Shown here piece by piece: positions 22,368-33,671 of a stretch of DNA of 64,000 nt (the stretch's first letter is position 1; every line of letters begins with the position of its first letter). The DNA lies in contig JARWIR010000003.1 in the NCBI GenBank assembly GCA_029959085.1, forward strand, positions 25,187,505 to 25,251,504, read 5' to 3'. This stretch comes from Nemophila menziesii (Eukaryota > Streptophyta > Magnoliopsida > Boraginales > Hydrophyllaceae). Both the position numbers and the translations under genes were made by a program. The notes beneath the pieces were generated by a model. It saw only the letters and a program-made list of their open reading frames with translations. It did not search any database and was not told the DNA's origin.

Positions 22368-22840
22368 CTTTAATTTTATAAAACTGTTATTCGAGGGTTA
22401 TTGTTTGGATGTTTTGGAGAAAAGGTGACGGACGTAACGACAGACCAATTCTTCTTTTTATCTATTTTTTTACACCTCACCATCATCTCTTATTTATGGG
22501 TAACACCTCCATTCTAAAATTAGATGATCTAATATTTGTTACCAAAGATTGTTATATTTTCTAAAATAATTATTCATAAAAGATTATCTATTTAAAATAT
22601 TTTTTTATACCACATCTACCTTATATAAATAGTAAAATTTTAGTTTTTTATAAGTATTTAAGATTTTAATTTTTTTTATGAAGGATATTTTAGTAAAAAT
22701 AATATTATATACCATCCTTTTTCATAACACTCATGTACTATATGATTGATAATATATTGAGTATTTTATTTTTCCGATCTAACTTTATTTCATATCCAAA
22801 TATATTACGTCACAAAAGGGAAGTTTATTAAAGTGATATG
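22368..22840. other. 5' flank of kelch copy 1 (duplicated)
   Basis: Upstream region sharing GGTGACGGACG, GACAGACCAATTCTTCTTTT and CACCTCACCATCATCTCTTA with 31545-31640 (copy 2). Parts of the first motif also appear beyond the Mutator element at 46930-46960 (copy 3). This is the best candidate for the promoter and 5' UTR of the family. No clear TATA box was assigned. Confidence 0.65.
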
Positions 22841-24394
22841 AAAAAAATGGTGTGGGTCTGACTCCCGGATGTGTAAAAATATCATATATGGGCGTGAGGT
22901 TTTAAGAGAGGGTGTTATTGAATCGGGTAGTGCAAATGAGAGAGAATACAAATGGAGGTTTGAGCATTCAGGGCCCTTTTCGGTAAGAACGGCGTATTCT
23001 AGTTTGGTTGCGGCGGTAGAGGATGTGGTGTTTAATTGGAAAATTGGTTTGGTCGCTCAATTGCCCTCGAAAAGTTAAATTCTTGCTTTGGCGTGCAATT
23101 TGGAATCGCCTACCAATGAAGGAGAATCTTGTCGTTCGAGGAGTGATTGATGATCCTAGGTGTCTGAGGTGTGGGGTGGAGAATGAGACGTCGGATCATT
23201 TATTTCGGAGATGTGAGGGGTATAAAGAATCAGTCTGAATGTGCACTACTGCTGATGGAAGGAGGGGGTTGTTCGGGGTCTGGAATGGAGTGTTGCGTAG
23301 TAATGGAGCTGGGGTGTCTCGGTTTCAGCAAGGTATTGGTGGGACAGGAGGGTCTCGCTCAGTTCTACAGCAAGATCGTGGTCCGCGCGTGGCTGGCAAC
23401 AGACTGCAGCGTCCAGGAGCTGCTCTCGCTAGATAGGGACCTGGGGTGCAATTATTTAATTCCAGCAATGAAGATCTGCAGCGTCCAGGAGCTACTCTCG
23501 CTAGACAGGGACCTGGGGTGCAATTATTTAATTCCAGCAATGAAGATATGCAGCAGCACACTGAATTGAGTAGCCTGGATTGGTGGAAGAAAGTTATATC
23601 ATCCAAAGATACAGTAAATGGGATTGAAGTTAGGAGCATGGCTGCGGCACATATAGGGTGTATATGGTCGGATAGAAACAAGAGAGTGTTCGACCATTCG
23701 GAAAGGGAAAAATATGTTAATGACTTAAGAATAATGGTGTCAAGCGTGGCGAGGGATTATTTAAGAGCTTGGGGGACGGAACAGGATGGTGGGTTAATTA
23801 CACCGGCTCGGAGTGTCTTGATTAAGTGGTTTAAACAGGACAAGAGTCATATCAAACTTAACATCGATGGATCGTTTAATAAGGACACAAATGTGGCGGG
23901 TATAGGAGGACTTTTCCGAGATCATGAGGGAGATTATTTAGAGGGTTTTGCGGGGTGTTGTGTAGAACACACGACATTCGAAGCGGAACTAATCGCATTA
24001 CATTTCGGGTTAAAAATGGTGGTGCGCCGTGGATATTCACACATTATCATAGAGGTAGATTCGTGTGAATTGCACGCGCTAGTGAAGGACGGTGTGAATT
24101 CAAGGATTGTCTCTAATGGTATTATTTTGGCGTGTCGTGACATTTTAACTGCTAATGGGCACTTCGAATTCACATGGAACTATCGAGAAGCTAACAGTTG
24201 CACGGATTGGATGGCAAAGTTTGGAGCAAACAGTGTAGGAGAACCTGAGATACTTAAGGACCCTCCGAAAGGTCTCTGGTGGTTGTTAGTTAAAGATCGG
24301 TATGGTTGGGCTGTACCTAGAGTGCTAATAAATAATAATTAGTAGGAAGCTTTCTTCCTGGCCTCTATAAAGGCCTCTTCTGTAACAAAAAAAA
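22841..24394 (+). mobile_element. LINE 3' fragment (zf-RVT and RNase H), 5'-truncated
   Basis: Begins in the pre-RNase H region (W-R-F-E-H-S-G-P-F-S-V-R-T-A-Y near 22945). It runs through zf-RVT (K-F-L-L-W-R-A-I-W-N-R-L-P, C-L-R-C, D-H-L-F at 23070-23215) and ends with RNase H (I-K-L-N-I-D-G-S-F, E-A-E-L-I-A-L, I-E-V-D-S) up to TAG at 24340. The tail is TGTAACAAAAAAAA. Frameshifts occur near 23075 and 23225, and a 72-bp tandem duplication lies at 23404-23547. The family is distinct from the LINE at 3.2-9.5 kb, judging by the RNase H sequence. It inserted in the DNA upstream of kelch copy 1. Confidence 0.85.
23404..23547 (+). repeat. 72-bp tandem duplication, two copies
   Basis: CTGCAGCGTCCAGGAGCT starts each unit (23404 and 23476), with only a couple of substitutions between them. 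Because 72 is a multiple of three, the duplication is neutral to the reading frame it lies in. Confidence 0.92.
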
Positions 24395-24512
24395 TGGTAT
24401 ATAACATTACTCTATTAGTAAACATTGAAAAAAGTAATGCTATATAACATATTTTTTTCATATCAATTCATACCACCTATTATGTACCACATAAATAGGT
24501 GATATGAAAATA
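24395..24512. other. MITE-like or duplicated flank fragment
   Basis: ATTAGTAAACATTGAAAAAAG and AGTAATGCTATATA match 32004-32036 upstream of kelch copy 2. This is residual duplicated 5' flank left between the LINE fragment and the truncated Copia. Confidence 0.55.
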
Positions 24513-24514
24513 AT

Positions 24515-27500
24515 ATGTCAAGAGCAAACTTTCTTTGACACAATGAAATACCCTTGGATGATCTAGCTACTTCAATGCCTAGAAAAAATTTCAAAAGTCC
24601 CAAGTCTTTGATAGTAAATTTAGAATGTAGATATAGTTTAAGCTTGTTTACTTTTTCCATTGAGTCACTAGCTATAATGATGTCATCCACATAGACAAGA
24701 AGTGCAATAAAAGTGGAAGTAGTAGTTTTAGTGAATAGACTGTAATCACTATTTGAATGCTGAAAACCATAAGAAACAAGTGCAGTTGAAAGCTTATCAA
24801 ACCACTGCCTTGAAGCTTGTTTCAGACCATATAGGCTTTTGTTCAACTTACAAAACGAGTTAGGAGGTACATTTAAACCAGGTGGAACTGAAATATATAC
24901 ATCTTCATATAAATCACCATGTAAAAATGCATTATTGACATCTAATTGATGTAAGTGCCAACCTTTGATAGAAGATAGAGCAATTAAGAGCCTAATAGAA
25001 ACAACTTTAGCAACTAGAGAAAAAGTATCAAAGAAATCAAGGCCTTCTTGTTGGTTGTATCCTTTAGCTACAAGCCTTGCTTTGTGCCTTTCAAGTGTAC
25101 CATCTGCTTTATATTTCAACTTACAAACCCACTTACAACCAATAGGAGACATACCAGCAGATAGAGGTACTATTGACCAAGTATTATTGTCTTGTAGAGC
25201 CTTTAACTCTTGATGTATAGCACTCATCCATTCAGAAGATGAAGAAGCTTGTTTAAAAGACTTAGGTTCAGTCATGACACTTATAGCAGCTATAAAAGAC
25301 TTGTAACTAGAAGATAATCGGTTAGAACTTGAGAAATCATCAATTGGATAAAGTGTACCTTTTGTGAGAGAGTTCTCCTTTCCTTGAAGTGACTGAGATT
25401 TGCATAGAGAGAGTGAGGTAATGTAGTCTTTGAGGTATGAGGGAGTTTGTCTTTGTCTAGAAATTCTTGGAGGAGGTTGTGTGGATGTAGGTTGATTAGA
25501 GTTGTTTATAGGTTGTGTAGTGGTGGAAGAAGGCTGGGTAGAGGTGGATATAGACTGAGGATAATGAGAATCTGAATATGGTTGAGATGAAGGAGAAAAC
25601 ATGAAAGAGGGAGGCATTTCTGAGGTGTTAAATTGTGCAAAAGGAAACATATTCTCATGAAACACCACATTTCTTGAAATGACAATTTTGTTTGAGGAGA
25701 GGTTTAAGAGTTTATAACCTTTTGTTCCATGTGGATAGCTTAGAAAAACACACTTGATAGCTCTGTGATCAAACTTTGATCTATTATTTGTGAGTGTAGA
25801 AGCAAAACAAAGTGATTAAAAAACTCTAAGATGGTTTAGTTTTGGGGGTTTGTTATAAAAAATTTGATATGGAGAAAGATTTTTAAGAAGAGGAGTGGGG
25901 AGTCTATTTATTAAGTGTACAACTATGAGAATAGCCTCAGACCAAAACTGTAAAGGCATTTTGGACTGAAACATGAGTGCTCTAGCTGTGGACAAAAGAT
26001 GTTGGTGTTTTCTTTCAACTAAACCATTTTGTTGTGGAGTTTCCACACAACTAAGTTGGTGAATTATGCCAAGAGAGGAGTAGAATGAAGGCATTAAAAA
26101 CTCTTGGCCATTATCTGATCTAACTGTTTGTATTTTAGTGTTAAAATGAGTTAGAATCATGTTGTATAAAGAAACAAGATGATGATGCACTTCAGATTTG
26201 GTAGTCATCAAGTAGATCCAAGTGCATCTAGAAAAATCATCTACTATAGTGAGAAAGTATCTGTGACCAGAATAACAAAATTCTCTAAAGGGGCCCCAAA
26301 TGTCACAATGTATGAGCTCAAAACAAGATGAACTAATAGATGAAGATAAAGGAAAAACTAAACGTTTTTGTTTTGCAAAATGACAAGTTTCACAAATATT
26401 ACATGGAAGAAAAGAAATAGAAGAATCAATAGTTTTTAGAGCTTGAAGCTTAGCATTAGAAGGATGACCGGGTCTTGAGTGCCTGGTGTCGCCTAAGGTG
26501 TGATAAAAAGATGTATAAAATAAGTGCAAATAAACACCCTAGGCTGAGCATGGTTCTGCAAGTATACAGATCGTATGCAAGTTTTAATGAAAAGTAGAAT
26601 TCGTTCCTCATAGACTACAAAGGTTAAGAAGAACTTATGCAAATATTCAATTGCAGATATAAAAGTTAGAATAGATAATACGCAAGTAGAAAGAAGAGAT
26701 AGATATTTATTTGGTTTTTATAAAGAGAAAACTAAACTAATAAATTAAAAGACAGAAAATAAATAAGAGAAAAGAAAAGAAGATAGTATGAAAGTTTAGC
26801 TTGAGTAAATAGCATGTAATCCCCACTAGTTTTGTCGTTCTAAACATGTAAGGGTGAATTATGTAGTATTTCAATAATTGGTTCCAATTGCGCTAGGTAG
26901 TTTTAAATAGGGTTTACCTGTGTCAATAAGGAGTCCTAAGCAAACTGTTCCTGCAATTGGTAAAATAGCAATACACTAAACCATGATGATTATCTAGTTA
27001 GGTTGATTTGTCAGATCTAACCGTACACTAGACGTTATGTGCTAAACATATAATTAAACACCGTTGTCAATGGTGACCTAAATACTATGATGATAATTCT
27101 ATATGGCTGCAGTCCACAAGAACACAGAATATAAATCCAAACACATAAACAGAGAATAAAAACAATAATTCAATTTAAAACATAGAGTTCCCAAATTAGA
27201 TAGATGTCAATCAAAACTAGGGTTCATACATATATGCTAAAACACAAGCTAAATAGAATTTAGTTCATACTAAGAAAAAAAAAGAAAAAAAAAGAATTAC
27301 ATAATTAAAGGTTGAAGGAGACATAATTGATGCACAGCTCCTTCCAGACTTCTCTTCTTGTGTTGTAGCTTCTTCCTGACCTTAAGGTTTGGTCAAGGAT
27401 GATTTCCTAATGTTAAGAGGTTGTATTTATAGTGTATAGGAAGACCTAATCGTTTTCTTGAAGGAAAAGGTAAATATTGGACTCCTAGCCCAACTCAAAT

Positions 27501-29455
27501 TCGTAGCCCAAAAACATGGAATCAGTCTTGTTTTTGTTTTGGTCCTAGCAGCTTCAATAATCATCCGTTTGACGCGTATGAGTAGTCGAAATTCATCGTC
27601 TTGGAAAGATCTCCAACCTTGCTCTTGACCATTTCTCCAGATTCGACACCGATTTTGAGATATAAGCTGATTTGTGGTCGTAGGTGCTGGAATTCAGATT
27701 TATGACAGCTTTTCCTTTTCCATATTTTTAGCTTTTACTTCCTTATCTTCAATTTCCATGTTTATCCTCTTTCCTTTAACTCTTAGACTTGGACTTGGAC
27801 TCTAATTAATTACCATATATCTCTAAAGCTTCACACTAAATAAATAATTAAACCCAATATGCTCTAAAAATAACAAATAATTAATTCAAGACACAAAATA
27901 GGAAAGTGTACTAAATCATGTGAAAATCAACCTATACTCTAATAAATACAACTAAAATGATGTCTCGGAAATACATTTTATCATCAAATATAGGGAGACA
28001 TCAGCGCCACAAGTCAAAAGTATTGGAAGAAGCTGCTAAAGAAGTAGGCTAAGATGTTGAAGGTGTGAAATAGTACAAACCTTGTCTATCAAATGCAGTC
28101 TCAATCATCTTCTTGGTGTGGAGAGCCTGTAATTCACAATGAGAGGGAAGAAACACCACGGATATGGATGAATTGTTAGTTAGTTTAGAAATAGACAAAA
28201 GATTATACTTGAAATGAGGAACACAAAGAACATCTTGTAACAAAATATGTTGATTTAATCTTATATCTCCTTTATGAGTAGATTTGACCGTTTCACCATT
28301 AGGTAATGTGATAAGTGTGTTATCACTTCTGATGTTGTTTGTGTAAAGAGAAATAGAGTACATTGAATGATCAGTAGCACCTGTATCAAGAATCCATGTG
28401 GAATTCAGGATGTTACCTTCTCGAGTTGAAACATGATGAACAGCTGTAGGTTAAGGAGAAGAGTTATGAACTAAAGCCATGAGTTTCTCCACTTCTGCAG
28501 GTGTAAAATCATGTTGATGAGTAGATTTTGTATCATGACTATGATCTTCAGCTGAAGAAACATTGTGTGCTTTAGCTTGAGTGGAATTAAACCTCTTTCC
28601 CTTATGACCAGTCCAACCGGGAGGATAACCATGAAGTTGAAAACATTAATGACCTGTATAACCACAATGAGTGCACAACACTCTCTTTTTCTCAGAGAAA
28701 TAGTTAGGTCGTGATTGATTTTTGATATAAAAAGCCCGCGCTGCTGAAATCTCAATAGAATGTGATATAGATTGTTGAGATTCTTCTTGAATCAACATTG
28801 CAAAAACAGAGCTGATATTAGGTATTGGATCCATAAGAAGGATTTGACTACGAACTGAGTATGAATCATTTAATCCAATAAGAAATATCATAACAAAATC
28901 AGCTTGTTGACGTTCAATCAGAGAATCGAAAATTTTACAAGAACATTGATTCATAAAACCACAAGAACAAGTCGGCATAGGACGAGAGTGAGAGTATTCA
29001 TCCCAAATGCCTTTGAATTTACCGAAATATTCAGAGATTGAACTCGTATTTTGTGCAATTGAACTCAAAGATTTCTCGAGTTGAAAAATACGCGTACCAT
29101 TGGTTTCGCAGAAACGAGTCTTAGTCTCATTGTATAGATCATGAGCTGAATTGACATAGAGCAAACTACTTCGGATTTCTTTCGAAATGGAGTTGACAAG
29201 TCATGACAAGACTAGATTGTTTGCTCTGTTCCACGCAGTGAAGAGATTGAGATCTGTAAGTGATGGTTGAGCGATGTCACCATTAATAACACCGAGTTTA
29301 TTTTTGACAGCTAAGGATATTTCGATTGCCCTAGACCAAGCTAAGTAATTATCACCAGTTAAAGCTTCAGAGACAAGTGAAACTCCAGTGTTTTCGCTTG
29401 GATGGAGGTAGTAAGGGCTGGAGAAGTCTTCTGTGATGGAGGTCGAGTGTGCCAT
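24515..29455 (-). pseudogene. Copia gag-pol pseudogene
   Basis: Starts M-A-H-S-T-S-I-T-E-D at 29455. Lesions: TGA in place of the expected Trp codon after N-N-L-V-L-S (near 29199); a stop and frame change near 28650 just after the zinc knuckle; a stop near 28455; the inserted solo LTR at 26484-28003; and a frameshift between the integrase and the 25668 segment (near 25815). Surviving motifs are the zinc knuckle C-T-H-C-G-Y-T-G-H, integrase H-C-D-I-W-G-P and R-S-D-N-G, and reverse transcriptase V-N-N-A-F-L-H-G and Y-V-D-D. It cannot make a functional polyprotein. Confidence 0.88.
26484..28003 (-). mobile_element. Solo LTR, 1520 bp, nested in the decayed Copia
   Basis: Interrupts Copia sequence that is continuous in the intact copy (around H-S-R-L-G-H). 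Ends are TGGTGTCGCC (left) and GAGACATCA (right), an inverted TGrTGTC pair. It is flanked by gtgcc (26479-26483) and gcgcc (28004-28008), a 5-bp target duplication with one mismatch. It has no coding capacity. A word pattern GAGGAACGAATTCTACT near the LTR 3' side recurs in the relic at 13260-13579. The size and non-coding content suggest a Ty3-type or non-autonomous large LTR element reduced by recombination; the superfamily is not proven. Confidence 0.8.
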
Positions 29456-29548
29456 AGCTGAGATAGTGTATCGAAGAAGAAGGTGAGAAAGTATAGTAGA
29501 TTAATGGAGTAGAAGAAGAATTTGCGGAAGTTTTACATCTGATACCAT

Positions 29549-29799
29549 GTTAAATTGAAGAAAGTGAGAGCAATAGCCATTGTTGAGAGCTTGAGTTGCA
29601 GAGAGAGAAAGGAGAGACGAAAGAAGAGGAAGAAGAGGAATGAAAAGAAATTGTATTAGCTGTGTTAATCATTGTACAGTCTGTACATATATGTACATAG
29701 TTTTAGTCAAGAGCATCTTTGACTTCTTGTTTTAACTAACTAGCTTACTAACTAACTTGCTAGCTAACCTAACTAACTATTTGCAATTTGGTCCCTACA
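29549..29799 (-). repeat. 5' LTR of the decayed Copia
   Basis: 251 bp from TGTTAAATTGAAG to GTCCCTACA (plus strand), that is TG...CA on both strands, directly next to the primer site. Confidence 0.85.
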
Positions 29800-30205
29800 C
29801 TATCGACTATTGTATCTATTTCTTGCTTTTCTATTTTGCTTGCTATATTCCAAGATTAAATGTTGTCCGATTTCAAAACAAGTTGTTCTTGAAAGCATAA
29901 GTATTTTTATTACATAATGGTCCTTTATATATATATATATCTTTTTTCACATTCCTGATGCTGAGATGAAGGCGAAGCTCTTTTTACAATATGCTTGTAA
30001 TATCAAGGGAAAAAGTTTAAATGGACAAATAAAGATGGTAAAACAATATTTCAACTCTAACCAAAGTTTCACACATCTCTAATTGCACAATACAAATAAA
30101 GTAACTAATTATGCATTCAACTTAAAAGCAAACAATGTTGACAGTAGATGATAAACATAGACTTAAACACGATTACACAGGAAGTTGGAGATTATTGAGC
30201 ATAAC
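29800..30205. other. 3' flank of kelch copy 2 (duplicated)
   Basis: No gene. Aligns with 20560-20995 and 40380-40786: GACTATTGT, ATTAAATGTTxTCxGATTTxAAA, CACATTCCTGATGCTGAGA, and GCATTCAACTTAAAAGCAAA near 30113. Confidence 0.75.
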
Positions 30206-31517
30206 TTAAATCATATCCATATCCATATCTATATTCATATTCATATTCTCATTCATAGTCATATCTGGAATGTAGTCCCTACAAAAGAAAATAAAAGAGA
30301 AGATTAGGTATGCAACAAAGTGAAGTAGATAGGAATTGGATAGAGATAACATACACAAGGCATAGAGCTTGGAGTGTACAAATAGTAAGATCCGGAAGGA
30401 GAGAAAAGAAAGGTGATCTTTGTGTGACACTAAAGGTGTTACGTTTGGTTCTTATAAGAGTGAAGACACAACCCTTAAGGACAGAAAATGATGCTGATCG
30501 TGGAGAATATCCTACCCAAAATACACAGAACTTGCCTGGCTCTATCATCACCAAAAAGCTGGGTCCTAACATATTTCCATCTATCACGGACTTTTGAACT
30601 AAATTAATTGTACCTAACTTGCCCGTTTCCAAATCCATTACATACAATATATGGAGTTCTCCTAAGAAGAGCATCACGTCGCCCCACACCACTGTAGGTT
30701 GAATATGCGTGCAATTTAAACCAATTTCCTTTAAATCCTTCGAACTAATTTTTGTATAAGGCTTCCAATTGTTATTTGCTCCGGCTTCATAGGTGTATAG
30801 TTCGAACTTATTAAGTTCCGTATGAAAAGCAACAATGATAAAACCTTCTCCAGTTTTTCCTTGGACTGCCCCGACTATAACTTCACTAAAAACGTATCTA
30901 AGATATTCATTTTTATTCTGTGGGACAACATAATCAGCTTCTGGAGGAGGAGGAGGAACCGTAAGATCAGGGTTGGGAATATTTTCCCATTCAGATCCAT
31001 CACTCTTAAGAACTTCCATCAAAACAGGAGTCTCTTCTTCTTCTTCTGTCAATCCACCCACAACATACAACTTATCGTCTAAAATCACAGGATATGGATT
31101 ATATCTTCCGTTATTCATCTCCGCAACTGCTACCCAACCTAAATCCATATTCTTTAAATCAAGCTTACACACTCTCTTGCTCGCTTCACCCTCATCCCTT
31201 TTACTTCCACCTATGTGATATAAACAAGATTTGAAAACTATATAACTCCCATCTAACATGTCTGGCTTCTTAATCTTCGAAATTGGCTTAACAGCTTCTT
31301 TCAATTCCAATTCCAATTCGGACCCAATGACAACATCATTCCCCCTCGTCTCTTCCTCCCACTTCTCTTCCTTGTATCTTTTCCCAATTTCAATGAATTT
31401 CTTCTCATCTGTAACATAGTAATCCACCCATTCTTTACTCTCAGACTCTGAATATTGCAACGCACAGATTATGCTTTTTTCTGGGATTTTACTGGATTTT
31501 GAACGATTCATCTCCAA
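30206..31517 (-). CDS. Kelch-repeat protein, tandem copy 2
   Basis: Two exons: 31517-30355 and 30278-30206, 76-bp GT-AG intron, 411 aa. Same architecture as copy 1: N-terminal K-S-I-I-C-A-L-Q-Y-S, kelch blocks Y-I-V-F-K-S-C-L-Y-H-I-G-G and V-I-L-D-D-K-L-Y-V-V-G-G, then W-G-D-V-M-L-F-L-G-E-L and I-L-Y-V-M-D-L. The acidic loop is much shorter (T-E-E-E-E-T). The tail is longer than in copy 1 and also dipeptide-like (M-N-M-N-I-D-M-D-M-D-M-I). The start M-E-M-N-R-S-K-S is shared in part with copy 3, supporting the N-terminus. No disruption is seen. Confidence 0.85.
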
Positions 31518-32047
31518 TTTTATAAAATTTCTATTCTAAGGTAAGTGTTTTTTGATTGTTTTGAGAGAAAAGGTGACGGACGGACGACAGACCAATTCTT
31601 CTTTTCATCTACTCATTTTACACCTCACCATCATCTCTTATTTATAGTCCACAAAAGATTTTCATTATTTTTAAAATAGTTATTCATAAAAAATTATCTA
31701 TTAAAATACTAAATATTTTTTTTATTTTTTATATCATATTTATTTTTATTTAAGTATTACAATTTCAGTTTCTTATAAGGTCAAGATTTTAAAACATTTT
31801 ATATAGGATATATTAGTAAGAATAATATTGTATACCATCTTTTTACATACCACATAGCTAATACTAACTATTTATATGGTGATATATTATGAATAAATTA
31901 TTTAATTTTACTTTTTCATCTAACTTTATTTCATTTCTAATTATATCGCACTATATAAGGAATGTATTAGAATTATATAGAAAAAGGTGGAGTAATCATG
32001 ACTCCATTAGTAAACATAGAAAAAAGTAATGCTATATATATATATAT
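31518..32047. other. 5' flank of kelch copy 2 (duplicated)
   Basis: Matches 22368-22740 upstream of copy 1 (GGTGACGGACGG, CAATTCTTCTTTTCATCTA, ACCTCACCATCATCTCTTA, GTATACCATC). It ends at a MITE. Confidence 0.65.
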
Positions 32048-32237
32048 GTAATGATATATACCACCCGAATTCATACTATTCAATTACCATGTATGACGTG
32101 ACGTTAATTGGTTGGTGATAAATCTTTAATCAAATCAATAAAATAAATTGATTAAAGACTTTTAACCAACCAATTCATACCACGTCATGAGTGGTATACT
32201 TGGATGGTATGATTTTGGGTGGTATATATCATTACTC
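32048..32237. mobile_element. MITE with GTAATGATATATACCACC ends
   Basis: About 190 bp. Left end is gTAATGATATATACCACCC; right end is GGGTGGTATATATCATTACtc, its inverted complement. The flanking repeat gctatata- is present on both sides, although the left one has expanded into a TA run. This fits a 9-bp target duplication as in the related MITE at 48248. Non-coding. Confidence 0.75.
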
Positions 32238-32321
32238 GCTATATACCATCTTTTTCATGCCACACTAATACCACTTGCTTATGTGGTGTGATATGATTGG
32301 AAATAATTTTATTTCTAATTA

Positions 32322-32560
32322 GAGTAAATACATCGTTTATACCCTAAACTTTACACATTGTGAAAGCTTGCCCCCCAAAGAAATTTTTGCGACTGGATAG
32401 TTCTTAAACTATGTTTTTGTGACTCGATACCCCTTGTTAACGGAAACCGTTAGTTTTCGCTGTTAGTTGGTCAAGTGCGCAAATTGTCGTGACATTTTAC
32501 CCCCTGTACTAAGTTTTTTGTGACATTTTACCCTAGGCACCGAGTCACAAAAAACTTAAT
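32322..32560. repeat. Orphan Mutator-like terminus
   Basis: Begins GAGTAAATACATCG, like the GAGTAAATAACAC end of the Mutator-like element at 42103. It carries the same kind of spaced motif several times: TGACTCGATACCCC (about 32420), TGACATTTTACCCC (about 32490) and TGACATTTTACCC (32521). No matching inverted end was found nearby, so it is a relic or one end of a deleted copy. Confidence 0.55.
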
Positions 32561-33328
32561 ACCTTGACATGGACAATACCGAAAAGATATAAGGACTTAT
32601 AATGCAATTAAAATAAAAATTACTTCACTCAAATTAAAGAACTAAAAACCGAACATAGGTCCGTACCGATCGGTACGGATCCATCGTAATAATAAAGAAT
32701 AGAATAAAAGAAATAAAAAAACAAATTTCTGAAAAAAATGAAAAGGGTAAAGTTGGGAAAATTTAAACTAAAGATTGAAATTAGACTTTAATTAGGTTTT
32801 AAAACCTAAGGTAATTACAAATTGGACTCTAATTTGTAGTTTCCTCATACATGATATATCCATAATCCATGTATCTAAGTGGGTATACTCCCAAATGAAT
32901 AGGGTCCTATATTATATTATGTTTTAATTGAACAATATAGGATTATTGTGATCTCAGAATAGTGCAATTAACCCAACAATTTCCATTTTCGTTACAATTA
33001 AAGTATCTCACCACTACAATCCTATTCCACTTTAAAGTAGTGACATATTCTTGCTTCACCATTTTACAATTTCCGTTACACTTAATATACAGCCAGAAAC
33101 TTCAAACTCCGAACTTTCGTTAATGACCAATGCTTGCTTGACCATTGTACAACTTCCGTTACATTTAACATCTTCAGACACAAAATATTTTTCGAACATT
33201 ATTATAACCTTCTTTAGACAAGTAATTAAGGTCAATTGAACATCATTCGACAACACAGTAGTAATAAAAATATTATGTTTCTGAACTATCTAAATTTAGA
33301 AGGAGTTGAACCTGCCACATGCAACAAC
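32561..33328. other. Intergenic, no gene seen
   Basis: AT-rich sequence with no support for coding. The pieces TTCCGTTACAxTTAA near 33074 and 33150 are short local repeats. Confidence 0.4.
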
Positions 33329-33345
33329 AAGTTAATCTAGGTGGG

Positions 33346-33591
33346 AAACCACTGGGACTAGCTCAGTGGCCAGGACCCTGTCTCTCAACTAGGAGGTACA
33401 GGGTTCGAATCCCCTCAGCCGTGTTATTTCTTGAGCCCTTAAAGGGGGTAAGCAAGGGGTGCATGGTTCGAGTCTCCTCCCTGAACATGGGTAACCTAGT
33501 TCTGATTAAGTGGGAGTATGCATGAGGAGGCGTGTATATTTCCTATGGGATTAGTCGTGGTGCGCGTAAGCTGGCCCGGACACCCATACAT

Positions 33592-33640
<49 letters not shown>
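33346..33640 (+). mobile_element. Full-length tRNA-derived SINE with perfect target duplication
   Basis: A 17-bp direct repeat, aagttaatctaggtggg, flanks it (33329-33345 and 33640-33656). The head is tRNA-like: box A TAGCTCAGTGG at about 33360 and box B GGTTCGAATCC at about 33403. A second box-B-like GGTTCGAGTCTCC lies near 33466, so the head may be dimeric. The 3' end GTGCGCGTAAGCTGGCCCGG leads to an A tail of about 49 residues (33593-33641), suggesting a recent insertion. No protein is encoded; it relies on LINE machinery. Confidence 0.95.
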
Positions 33641-33644
<4 letters not shown>

Positions 33645-33671
33645 AATCTAGGTGGGTATAGAAATCAAAGC

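Larger units (their letters stand above)
24513..29799 (-). mobile_element. Decayed Copia of the same family group, 3'-truncated, with nested solo LTR
   Basis: Minus-strand Copia with its 5' LTR (29549-29799), primer site (29537-29548, TGGTATCAGATG on the coding strand), gag, protease region, integrase and reverse transcriptase. Homology to the intact Copia stops near 24513 after K-F-A-L-D-I-L, so RNase H and the 3' LTR are deleted. A 1520-bp solo LTR splits the pre-integrase region. Its protein is clearly related to, but well diverged from, the intact element. Confidence 0.88.

Noticed and set aside
33355..33420. tRNA-like sequence with box A and box B
   Set aside because: It is the head of a SINE: bounded by target duplications with an A tail, and the cloverleaf (acceptor pairing, anticodon loop) is not credible.
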